Below are positions 38,296 through 46,698 of a stretch of DNA of 64,000 bases, piece by piece; position 1 is the stretch's first letter, and each line of letters starts with the position of its first letter. Location of the stretch: contig NZ_JANXWG010000068.1 in NCBI RefSeq assembly GCF_025351285.1, positions 1 to 64,000 on the forward strand, given 5' to 3'. The notes under the pieces are model-generated. The model saw nothing but the letters and a program-made list of their open reading frames with translations. It was not told the DNA's origin and did not search any database. The position numbers and the translations under genes were made by a program. The DNA comes from Novosphingobium sp. Lineage in GTDB: Bacteria > Pseudomonadota > Alphaproteobacteria > Sphingomonadales > Sphingomonadaceae.

Positions 38296-39827
38296 TAGCC
38301 GTTCCTGCCCGAACTGATCATGGTCGTCAGCCGGAATTCGGACGAGATCTGGTCGAGCTGGTAATGCGGCCGGATCGCGATTTCGCACCCGTAGCTGCCC
38401 GGCTTGCCCGGCATGTCGAACATCGTCACGCGCCCCTCGCGCAGCGGATAGCGCACCCGAACTTCGGGAGTGGTATCTTCGCTGCCGTTGACGAACTTGT
38501 CGAGCCAGGTCTGCAACAAGTGGCTGCATTCGTCCTTGTCGGTGTACTTGCCCACCCAGTCACGCGCCATCACCTTGATGTAATGGGCAAACCTTGCGAC
38601 GCACAGGATGTACTGCAACATCGCGCCCATCTTGGCGTTCATCTGCGCACCATCACTATCGTAACGGGGCGGGCGGTGCAGGCTCGGCAGGTTGAGGAAC
38701 ACCGCCATGTCGGTGAGGTGCAATTGCCGGATCGCCATCAGCCCCGCTTCGTTGAGCGCGACTTCCTGCGCTTCCGAAACCGCGTTCTCGACCGCGAACC
38801 GCGAAACGAAACCCTGCCGATCGCTGGGCAGGAACTGGCGAACCGGCCCGTCGATCAGGCCCGCCTCGCCGCGCGGCAGCGTTCCGCGGATCGCCGCCGG
38901 CCAGCGGTTGCGGATCATCGCCCGCGCCGTGACATGGGCCAGCGCAAACGCACCGTTGACCCACAGCATATCGGCGCTGCCCCGCGCCTTCTCGTCATAG
39001 ACGAAGCCAAGACGCGGGTGATCGCGGCCGCGATGGAGCGTGCGCATCAGCAGACGCGGCATCACCACGCCCAGGAACCGGCTGTCCGGGCGCTGGCGCA
39101 TCCGCTTCCAGCGCGCGTAAGAGGGATCTTCCATGGTCGCCGCGATGTCCTGGCGCAGATCGAGTTCAGAAAACTGGTCGAGCGCGAGGATGCTGGGATC
39201 GGCGCCGACCACGATCGGGCAGAACGCCGCTGCGGCAACATCGGCCAGGCCTTCGAGCACCGCAACATCGTCGGTCTTGCTGGCGCGGCCGAGCCGGTGG
39301 GTGACCGCATGGTCGATCACTACAAGACCGAAAGGCTCGCCCCCCGGCATGCCGAATTCCTGGCTGTAGATCAGGTCGTAAAGCTTCGATTGATCGAAAT
39401 CGAGCGCGCGTTCGAGGTCGCGCGCAATTTCGGTCCAGCGGATATCGAGGATGCGAATGCGCACCGCCGGATCGTCATTATCGGCAACCAGCCAGGCCAC
39501 GCCGCGCCATAGTGCCTCCATACGCTGGAATTCCGGATGATGGAGCACGGCATCGAGTGTGCGGTTCAGCGCCGCGTCGAGCATGGCCACAAGCCGCACG
39601 GCTTCACCAACGGCCCTGCGGCGGCGTCGCGCCTGATCTTCGTCCAGAACATCTGCAAGCGCGGCGACTGGAGCGGTGTCGGGCGCAAACGTTACCGCAA
39701 CGTCGGGGGCCGTTCCCGAAGGAACGGCCGAGTCGCACAGATCAGTGCCGGGGTCTCCGGGATCGACCGCCGGTGGAACCCGATCGCGCACCGCTGGACT
39801 GTCGCTTGTGGTGCACTGTGGATCCAT
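38295..39827 (-). CDS. TssC-like second sheath large-subunit paralog (ImpD type)
   Basis: RMEALWRGVAWLVADND..LYDLIYSQEFGMPGGEPFGLVVIDHAV..KVMARDWVGKYTDKDECSHLLQTWLDKFV. Confidence 0.88.
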   Translation of the reverse strand: MDPQCTTSDSPAVRDRVPPAVDPGDPGTDLCDSAVPSGTAPDVAVTFAPDTAPVAALADVLDEDQARRRRRAVGEAVRLVAMLDAALNRTLDAVLHHPEFQRMEALWRGVAWLVADNDDPAVRIRILDIRWTEIARDLERALDFDQSKLYDLIYSQEFGMPGGEPFGLVVIDHAVTHRLGRASKTDDVAVLEGLADVAAAAFCPIVVGADPSILALDQFSELDLRQDIAATMEDPSYARWKRMRQRPDSRFLGVVMPRLLMRTLHRGRDHPRLGFVYDEKARGSADMLWVNGAFALAHVTARAMIRNRWPAAIRGTLPRGEAGLIDGPVRQFLPSDRQGFVSRFAVENAVSEAQEVALNEAGLMAIRQLHLTDMAVFLNLPSLHRPPRYDSDGAQMNAKMGAMLQYILCVARFAHYIKVMARDWVGKYTDKDECSHLLQTWLDKFVNGSEDTTPEVRVRYPLREGRVTMFDMPGKPGSYGCEIAIRPHYQLDQISSEFRLTTMISSGRNG

Positions 39828-39840
39828 ACCCTGTCAGGTT

Positions 39841-41337
39841 TTACGCCGACTTCGGAATGCGGGCGACGAGGCGCATCGATGTGGTCAATTCCTCGAACTG
39901 CAACCACGGCTGCAAGTGCGCGACGGCGGAATATGATCCGGGCGCACCTTCGACTTCGCGCACCTGGATCATGGCATCGCGCAGCGGGTACTTGGCGCGC
40001 GATTCCTGGCCCGCGCCTTCGGTGGCGTTGACGTACTGGCTGATCCAGTTGTTCAGCCACAGTTCGCAGTCGCTGGCTTCCATGAACGAGCCGATCTTGT
40101 CGCGCGCCATCACCTTCAGGTAATGTGCAAAGCGGCTTGTTGCCATGATGTACGGCAAACGTGCCGAGATCGCGGCATTGCCGGTGGCTTCGGGCTTGTC
40201 GTACTTTTTCGGCTTCTGCGTGGTTTGTGCTCCGAAGAACACCGAATAATCGGTGTCCTTGTAATGGCACAGCGGCAGGAAACCGAGGTCCGACAATTCC
40301 TTTTCGCGCCGATCGGTGATCCCGATCTCGGTCGGGCACTTTGAATCGAGATCGCCGTCATCCGATTGAAAAATGTGCGTCGGCAGGTTGGAAACCTTAC
40401 CGCCACCTTCGGCACCGCGAATGGCGGTACACCAGCCATTCTGGGCGAACGCATCGGTCAACCGCGCACCCAGCGCATAAGCCGCGTTCATCCAGCAATA
40501 ATCGTCGTGATCCATCGGCTTGGGCGCACCGGCATTGTCGCGCGGGGCTTCTTCATAGTCGAACGCTTCGACTGGCTTGGTGTCCTTGCCATACGGCAGG
40601 CGGGCCAGAACCTTGGGCATCGTCAGCGTGACGAAGCGCGAGTCTTCCGACTGCCGGAAAGAATTCCACTTGATGTAGTCGGCGGTTTCAAAGGTCTGTT
40701 TCAGATCCATCGGCGCCGACAGTTCGGTGAAGGAATCCATTCCGAACAGCTTTGAATCGGCTGCTGAAATGAACGGGGTGAATCCTGCTGCAGCGACGCT
40801 GGAGATGTTTTGCAGCAGCTCGATGTCGTCCGGGTGTTTGGCAAAATAGAAGTCACCGATCAGGGCGCCGAACGGGGCGCCGCCGGCAGTGCCGAACTGA
40901 TCTTCATAAACCTTCTTGAACAATGTGCTCTGATCGAAGTCGGTTGCCTTCGACAGGTCGTTCGATATTTCCTTCTTCGTGACGTTGAGGACCTGGATCT
41001 TCAGGCCTTCACCGATTTCACTGTTCTTGACCAGGTAGTTGAGCCCACGCCACGAACCTTCGAGCCGCTTCAGCTTCTCGTTGTGCATGATCGCTGCAAG
41101 CTGTTCGGAAATCTGCGCATCGAGCTTGGCGATGGCCTCGCGCAGGGTAACCGTCATGTTCTTCTTGAACTGTACGGTGCCGCTCATCGCCTCTTCGGCC
41201 AGCGTACGCATCAGTTCCTCGACGCGCTTTGGTTCTGTCTGCTTGGTTACGCTGATCGCCTCATCGAGCAGGCTGACCTTGGCATCGATCGTCGTTGTCT
41301 GCGCGCCTGCTGCGCCCTGGATTTCACCGTCGGCCAT
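39841..41337 (-). CDS. tssC: T6SS contractile sheath large subunit TssC
   Basis: KRLEGSWRGLNYLVKNSEIGEGLKIQVLNVTKKEI..GALIGDFYFAKHPDDIELL; ATG at 41337. Confidence 0.95.
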   Translation of the reverse strand: MADGEIQGAAGAQTTTIDAKVSLLDEAISVTKQTEPKRVEELMRTLAEEAMSGTVQFKKNMTVTLREAIAKLDAQISEQLAAIMHNEKLKRLEGSWRGLNYLVKNSEIGEGLKIQVLNVTKKEISNDLSKATDFDQSTLFKKVYEDQFGTAGGAPFGALIGDFYFAKHPDDIELLQNISSVAAAGFTPFISAADSKLFGMDSFTELSAPMDLKQTFETADYIKWNSFRQSEDSRFVTLTMPKVLARLPYGKDTKPVEAFDYEEAPRDNAGAPKPMDHDDYCWMNAAYALGARLTDAFAQNGWCTAIRGAEGGGKVSNLPTHIFQSDDGDLDSKCPTEIGITDRREKELSDLGFLPLCHYKDTDYSVFFGAQTTQKPKKYDKPEATGNAAISARLPYIMATSRFAHYLKVMARDKIGSFMEASDCELWLNNWISQYVNATEGAGQESRAKYPLRDAMIQVREVEGAPGSYSAVAHLQPWLQFEELTTSMRLVARIPKSA

Positions 41338-41341
41338 TGTC

Positions 41342-41857
41342 TTACTCCGCTGAGTCATCGGTGCCGGCGCCAAGCTGCTTTTGTAGTTCGCCAAGCTTGG
41401 TCTGGTCGGCCAAAATCTGTTCGAGCAGGTTTTCGAGGCCTTCGGAACTGTCTGCTTTCGCCATCAGGTCGCGCAGGCGATTGCGGGTTTCCATCAGCTT
41501 GCGCAAAGGTTCGACTTGCTCGACAATCTTTTCAGGGTCGAAATCGTCCATCGACCTGAACTTGAGATTGACTTCAAATTCCTTGCCGTTTTTCTCGATG
41601 GTGTTTTCGACCTTCATCTTCACGCCGGGTTCGATCCGCGACATGACCTGGTCGAACTTGTCTTTCTTGAGGTCGATGAACTTGCGTTCCTTCAGCGACT
41701 TCTTGGCAATTTCGCTGTCGCCCGAAAAATCACCCAAAACGCCCACGACAAACGGCAATTCCTTCGAGACTTGCGCCCCTTCGGTTTCGACATCGTAAGT
41801 AATGTGGACGCGCGGTTTGCGAACCCTCTTGAGCTTGTCGTGTACCGAGTCAGCCAT
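41342..41857 (-). CDS. tssB: T6SS contractile sheath small subunit TssB
   Basis: [30 protein letters not shown]. Confidence 0.95.
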   Translation of the reverse strand: MADSVHDKLKRVRKPRVHITYDVETEGAQVSKELPFVVGVLGDFSGDSEIAKKSLKERKFIDLKKDKFDQVMSRIEPGVKMKVENTIEKNGKEFEVNLKFRSMDDFDPEKIVEQVEPLRKLMETRNRLRDLMAKADSSEGLENLLEQILADQTKLGELQKQLGAGTDDSAE

Positions 41858-41935
41858 CTAAGCCTCCTTTTTCATCATCGCTTGCAACGACCGGTGATCC
41901 GGCAGTTTGCAATAACCAAGCCCAAAAATCCCTCG

Positions 41936-43135
41936 CTAATTACCGCTGTCATCGTCTTCTGCGGGGGCTGGTGGCCGGATCCCGGACCGCCAGTAGAAAT
42001 CATTCCGAGCCGAATCGTCGGGAATCAATTCGGATAGCAACTCATGAAGACTCATTCTCGCCCGGCGGTCAACCTCACGCAAGGTTGTCCCGATCGGCGA
42101 CAATGGTTCATGCACCTGAAAATACTCGGCCGCAGCCGCAACCGCCTTGAGCGCATCTTCCCTGCGCGAGATCCTGCCCGATACGAAACCAGCCGTGCCG
42201 GCCCCGCCACCAACGGCCGACCCCAAGCCGGACGATCCCAGGCCGAACGATCCCAGGCCGAACGATCCGTCATCGTCCGTTGCGGCACCGTCGCCGGCCG
42301 GCGCGCCACCTGCCTCGTCGTTCGGCGCCAGCCCGGCAAGCCAGGTATTGAGCGTGCGCAATTCCTCGTTCAACCGAGACGCGGACGGATATTTCGGCTT
42401 GGTTCGTTCAGAAATGGAGGCAATCAACCGCTTCCACGCCAGTTCGATCCGTGCTGCCAAGGCGGCGGCGGCGGCAAGCCCGGCCGGCGAAGACCGACGC
42501 ACCGCCGCTTCGACATCGGCATAAGCTTGTCGTGCTTCATCCGATTTGGCCCGCTTGGAATCGCCGGTCAGGGTCTGCGCCGATTGCATCAGCGAATCCC
42601 CCCTCACCTTGTCCAGCATGCGCAAGCCGGAGGGCAGGATCACGTTGCGGCGCAACGGATTGATCAGCGCGCCGTCACCGCTCTGGCTGCTCCCGCTCAA
42701 TCCCGAAAGCGGCTGGAAGCGCGTTTCCACGCCGTCTTCATCCTCTGCCGGATAAAGGCCCTGGTCCCAGAACGCCTCGACCAGGTCGGCGACCGCCTCG
42801 GTCGCCTCCGCAAGATCGCCAAGGCCTTTTCTGCGGGCCGCAACTTCGATCAGCACGGCCGCGACTTCGAGGTCTTTTCCGAACGTGCTCAAGTATTCGA
42901 TGGCGTTCTCGCCAATGGTATCCCAATCCCAACTGCCGTCGGGGATCACAACGTCTTCATCGACCATCGCCGCGGCCTGCTCCAGCCGGACCAGTGCTTT
43001 GCGTTGCGAACGGATCTCCCTCAGAAGATTGCCGGCGGCGCCTTCATCCTCACGCCCATCGATCCCGACCGAATCATCGATCGGGGCAAGCACCGCCAGC
43101 CGGGTGTCTTCATCGATCAGCACAAGATGCCCCAT
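41936..43135 (-). CDS. tssA: T6SS protein TssA
   Basis: ImpA N-domain (DLAEATEAVADLVEAFWDQGLYPAEDEDGVETRFQPLSGLSG) and C-terminal FQVHEPLSPIGTTLREVDR. Confidence 0.9.
   Translation of the reverse strand: MGHLVLIDEDTRLAVLAPIDDSVGIDGREDEGAAGNLLREIRSQRKALVRLEQAAAMVDEDVVIPDGSWDWDTIGENAIEYLSTFGKDLEVAAVLIEVAARRKGLGDLAEATEAVADLVEAFWDQGLYPAEDEDGVETRFQPLSGLSGSSQSGDGALINPLRRNVILPSGLRMLDKVRGDSLMQSAQTLTGDSKRAKSDEARQAYADVEAAVRRSSPAGLAAAAALAARIELAWKRLIASISERTKPKYPSASRLNEELRTLNTWLAGLAPNDEAGGAPAGDGAATDDDGSFGLGSFGLGSSGLGSAVGGGAGTAGFVSGRISRREDALKAVAAAAEYFQVHEPLSPIGTTLREVDRRARMSLHELLSELIPDDSARNDFYWRSGIRPPAPAEDDDSGN
42226..42269. repeat. Three 15-bp tandem repeats in tssA
   Basis: agccggacgatccca / ggccgaacgatccca / ggccgaacgatccg, encoding (S/G)FGLG-type repeats. 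Confidence 0.85.
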
Positions 43136-43333
43136 TCCCACCTGTTCAGGCAGCAACTTACAGGCTTGGCCCCGGCACTCCACATTTTTTTACAGCCCGC
43201 CACGATTATCTGGTCATATTGGAACAGACGACGACAATCAGGCCGCCAGCTTCGCGACTTGACGACAGGCGCACTTGCCCGACGGGAATCGTCGGCGGCC
43301 GACCGGGCAACCATCTAGCCCACGGCCCGCTGC

Positions 43334-44746
43334 TCAGCCTGAAATCATCCCCGCGCCCGCCAGTTGCGCCAGCGCAACATCGACCGTCACTTCGTCGCCA
43401 TGCCCGCTGCCGGCCCAATCGCGCGCCAGCGCGGCACGGTCGCGGGTGCCGTCCAGCAGCGCCAGGAAAGCCCGCGGGCCAGGCTCGACAAATGCGATCG
43501 ATCGCAATTCCAGCGTGTGCACCGTCGCCAGCCCCCGCGCGAGCTGCGCAAGCGCCAGGGGGCTGGCGCGAACGAACTCCCCCGGCTCGAGGCTACACGG
43601 AGATTGCACCGCATAAAGCCAGATCACGCCGCGCTGGTAAAGCTGGACGATCGCCACGCAATGTTCGACGGACAGCTCAATTTCGTCCAGCAGCAGCCGC
43701 AGCGGGGCAATGTCGACAAGGTGGCCCAGCAGTTCGGCCATGTCTGCATCGTCCAGCTCGACTTCCTGCCCGTCGAGCGCGAACGCCCCGGGCCCGGTCC
43801 GCCGCACCCGCGTCGAAGCGTAGATCCCCGCAAGCGCACCGGCGCCGACCCCGCGCCGCGGCGCGCGGCCGGGCCGGACCAGCAAAGTCTGGTGAAAGAA
43901 CGCCAGCACCGCGTAGTCATCAGCTTGCGCGATTGCGACCACGTCCTCCTCGGCCACATTTTCGCCGGGCAGACCATCATGGACCATCGACGGATTGGCA
44001 TCGTTGAGAAAGGCGAGTCCGTGCCGCTCCGCCGCTGCAACCACGTCGCAAAGCGATTGCGGCGCGTAAACCTCACCCAGTTCATCGTGGAACAGCACGG
44101 CATCGGATTTGTCCAGCATCGGTGCGGCCACTGCCCGCATCCCGGCAAGGACCGGCGGATCGTTCTCACGCGCAATCGCGAAATCCCCCAGCAATTGGCG
44201 TGCGCCGGCGATGCGTTCTGCCGGCTCCACGATGCCGCGCAGCCGGTGCAGCAGCATCTCGCGAATCGCGGTGCGCATGTGGCCGCCAGGGTTGGCGTTA
44301 TAGCTCAGGAAAGCGATCCCGTCCGGCGACAGCAGCCTGCCCATCAACCGCACCGTCGCTTCGCGCACCGGTTCGGGCACCCACGCATAGAGGCCGTGAG
44401 CGATAATGTAGTCGAACGGACCTTCGAGTGTTTCGGCGGCGGCCAGCACGTCGTCTACGGTGATGCGGATATTGTCCAACCCGGCTTCCGCCGCCAGCTT
44501 CACACCGTTGGCAATGGCGGTTGCGGCCAGGTCGAAGCTGTGGAACCGTGCATTCGGCCAGGCCGCGGCCATGGCGATCAGGTTGGCACCGTCGCCGCCC
44601 GCAATCTCGAGCACGCGCGCCGTTTCGGGTGCAGGCGCGGTCAGTCCGTGCATGCGGGCCAACGCTGCCATGTGCGCAGGCTCCGTGGCGAAAAACGTGC
44701 CCGAAGGGTAAGCAACTTCATCGTAGTGTGTTGGCAGTTCCGACAT
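43334..44746 (-). CDS. Class I SAM methyltransferase, PKMT-like with regulatory domain
   Basis: YDEVAYPSGTFFATEPAHMAALARMHGL..VLEIAGGDGANLIAMA..; resembles methyltransferase-regulatory-domain proteins. Confidence 0.85.
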   Translation of the reverse strand: MSELPTHYDEVAYPSGTFFATEPAHMAALARMHGLTAPAPETARVLEIAGGDGANLIAMAAAWPNARFHSFDLAATAIANGVKLAAEAGLDNIRITVDDVLAAAETLEGPFDYIIAHGLYAWVPEPVREATVRLMGRLLSPDGIAFLSYNANPGGHMRTAIREMLLHRLRGIVEPAERIAGARQLLGDFAIARENDPPVLAGMRAVAAPMLDKSDAVLFHDELGEVYAPQSLCDVVAAAERHGLAFLNDANPSMVHDGLPGENVAEEDVVAIAQADDYAVLAFFHQTLLVRPGRAPRRGVGAGALAGIYASTRVRRTGPGAFALDGQEVELDDADMAELLGHLVDIAPLRLLLDEIELSVEHCVAIVQLYQRGVIWLYAVQSPCSLEPGEFVRASPLALAQLARGLATVHTLELRSIAFVEPGPRAFLALLDGTRDRAALARDWAGSGHGDEVTVDVALAQLAGAGMISG

Positions 44747-44869
44747 CTGGTCTCCAAACCGGGCGCATTCGCCACCAACTTTCGTGTGCCGCTTATCCGG
44801 CTTGTAATCGTTCTCTTGTCAACCCGATCCGCGAGGATAAGATCACGATGCCGTGGAGGTGGAATCCGG

Positions 44870-45823
44870 ATGCCCCTGATCATCAAGCGTCGCGCCAATG
44901 CCACCGACCCAGCGGGCGCCGTTCCGATGGCGCGGTTGGACGCGGGTGACCTGGTGATCGGACGAGCACCCGAATGCAGCCTGATACTGGACAATCCGAT
45001 GGTTTCGCGGCGGCATTGCACGATCGGTGGCAACGGCGCGATCTGGCAATTGATCGATACCAGCACGAGCGGAACGCTCCTCAACGGGCGCCGTGTGGTC
45101 GGCAGCCCGCTGCTGCGGGATGGGGATATCATCACCGTAGCCGATGCCGAACTGGTGGTGGAACTGGCCAGCCAGCCGGCCAGCCAGTCGGGCAATCGGG
45201 CGGCGGCGCCACCGGAACCAGCCCGTGCCCGCAACCTGAACCTCGACAATTGGGGCCGCTCGGCTGGCCATGGCACGGCCCCGGCGGCGCCGGCGATGGC
45301 CGAAACCGGCGGGCAACCTGCGGATTTGATGGCGCAGTTGCTGCAATCGGCGGGCATTCCGCGCCATGCCATCGCCCACGACAGCGGCACGCTGGCGACG
45401 ACGCTTGGCCTGGTTCTTCGCGCAATGACCGCGGGCATCGTCCAACTGGCGCACGACCGGCAGCAAGCCCGGCGCGATCTCAAACTCCCGGACGTGCCGG
45501 CCGATGGCAATCCGCTGTTGGCTGGCAGCGATCAGGCGGAAGCCATGCTGGCGCGTCTGTTGGCACTGCCGCCCGCCCAGGCGGTCGACTGCGTGACCGT
45601 GGCAACGCGCGAGATCGATGCGCACCAGCGCGCAACGCTCGGCGCGATGCAGGGGGCATTCGGCCATGCGCTCGACCAGTTCGCCCCGGCTGCCATCAAG
45701 CAGCGCGCATCGAGCGACGCTGCGGCATGGAAGGCGTATGAAAAGGCTTTTGCTGCCAACGATGGGTTTGTTGAGGTATTTGCTAAGGAACTGGCGAGCA
45801 GCTATGCTGGTTTAACTATTTAA
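44870..45823 (+). CDS. Second FHA-domain protein (TagH-like C-terminus)
   Basis: DLVIGRAPECSLILDNPMVSRRHCTIGGNGAIWQLIDTSTSGTLLNGRRV; C-terminal TagH-like region. Confidence 0.88.
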   Translation: MPLIIKRRANATDPAGAVPMARLDAGDLVIGRAPECSLILDNPMVSRRHCTIGGNGAIWQLIDTSTSGTLLNGRRVVGSPLLRDGDIITVADAELVVELASQPASQSGNRAAAPPEPARARNLNLDNWGRSAGHGTAPAAPAMAETGGQPADLMAQLLQSAGIPRHAIAHDSGTLATTLGLVLRAMTAGIVQLAHDRQQARRDLKLPDVPADGNPLLAGSDQAEAMLARLLALPPAQAVDCVTVATREIDAHQRATLGAMQGAFGHALDQFAPAAIKQRASSDAAAWKAYEKAFAANDGFVEVFAKELASSYAGLTI

Positions 45824-45952
45824 AAACATAAGAATAATTAGTCAATTAATTCGAGAAGATTCAGATTCACTCATAGTCCACGAAAACGCAGGTTGCAAAA
45901 TTGCCATTTTCGTTGACATTTGCACACCCGTTAACGCATTAAACGCCTGACG

Positions 45953-45971
45953 GTCTAACTGTAATTTAGAC
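45953..45971. promoter_or_regulatory. Inverted repeat GTCTAA-N7-TTAGAC upstream of the orphan ORF
   Basis: gtctaactgtaatttagac, followed by agggagga and ATG at 46009; ttgaca near 45914. Confidence 0.45.
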
Positions 45972-46008
45972 TGCCGTAAGTCATGGGTGATATTTAGGGA
46001 GGATATTT

Positions 46009-46623
46009 ATGCCCCTAGCCAAACCAATTGCTGACAAAGTTCGCGACAAGATTGCAGAACTGGTCGTAGAGGCAGCAATCAAATCCGGACTTCCTAAGGA
46101 CGAAAAGACGAAAGAATGTCTAGCTTTATTAACTGAAATGATCTACGCGTCAGTCGTATTTATGATCGACACAGCAAAAAGTGGTGGTCATGTCGAAAAA
46201 CAAGTGCTTATAGATTTTCTTGTTACGAAATTTTCGAAGCAATTTGCCATGCTTGGCAATAAAACAGTCGATTGTGTATTTGCACTTGCAGGATTCGCAG
46301 TGGATACCGCAATTTTGGCCCCCACCATTGATGCGGCCATTGGCATCGGCGCTGCGGCAACCGCCTCTGGGGCGGGCGCACCGATCGGACTTTCAGTTAT
46401 CGCATCCGCAATGGTGGCTAGTGCATACCTTACTATGCAAGCCATGTCTGCAAATAACACGTGCCAAGATGCAATACAAGAAGCTGTAAAATCAAGCGAA
46501 AACACAAAGGCAGGAAATACGCAATTGCGTGTAAGCGCTGTGTTGCTAAGCAGTAGTTCGGTGGGTCTATTTAATTTCACCGCAAAGCAAAGTCAAAAAG
46601 ATATTAATTATTGTTCAGAGTAA
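46009..46623 (+). CDS. AT-rich orphan hypothetical protein with Gly/Ala-rich hydrophobic segments
   Basis: 204 aa with AGGGAGGA RBS; hydrophobic stretch VDCVFALAGFAVDTAILAPTIDAAIGIGAAATASGAGAPIGLSVIASAMVASAYL. Confidence 0.75.
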   Translation: MPLAKPIADKVRDKIAELVVEAAIKSGLPKDEKTKECLALLTEMIYASVVFMIDTAKSGGHVEKQVLIDFLVTKFSKQFAMLGNKTVDCVFALAGFAVDTAILAPTIDAAIGIGAAATASGAGAPIGLSVIASAMVASAYLTMQAMSANNTCQDAIQEAVKSSENTKAGNTQLRVSAVLLSSSSVGLFNFTAKQSQKDINYCSE

Positions 46624-46698
46624 TATATCTATTTGAACTAATTGCATTTCTTAAGGTTACGGCCTCGGGTAAAATTGGCACTATCGCTCGATTTTTGG

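Noticed and set aside
43364-45823. 819-aa plus-strand ORF
   Set aside because: The first ~500 codons are antisense to the methyltransferase; the real FHA gene starts at ATG 44870.
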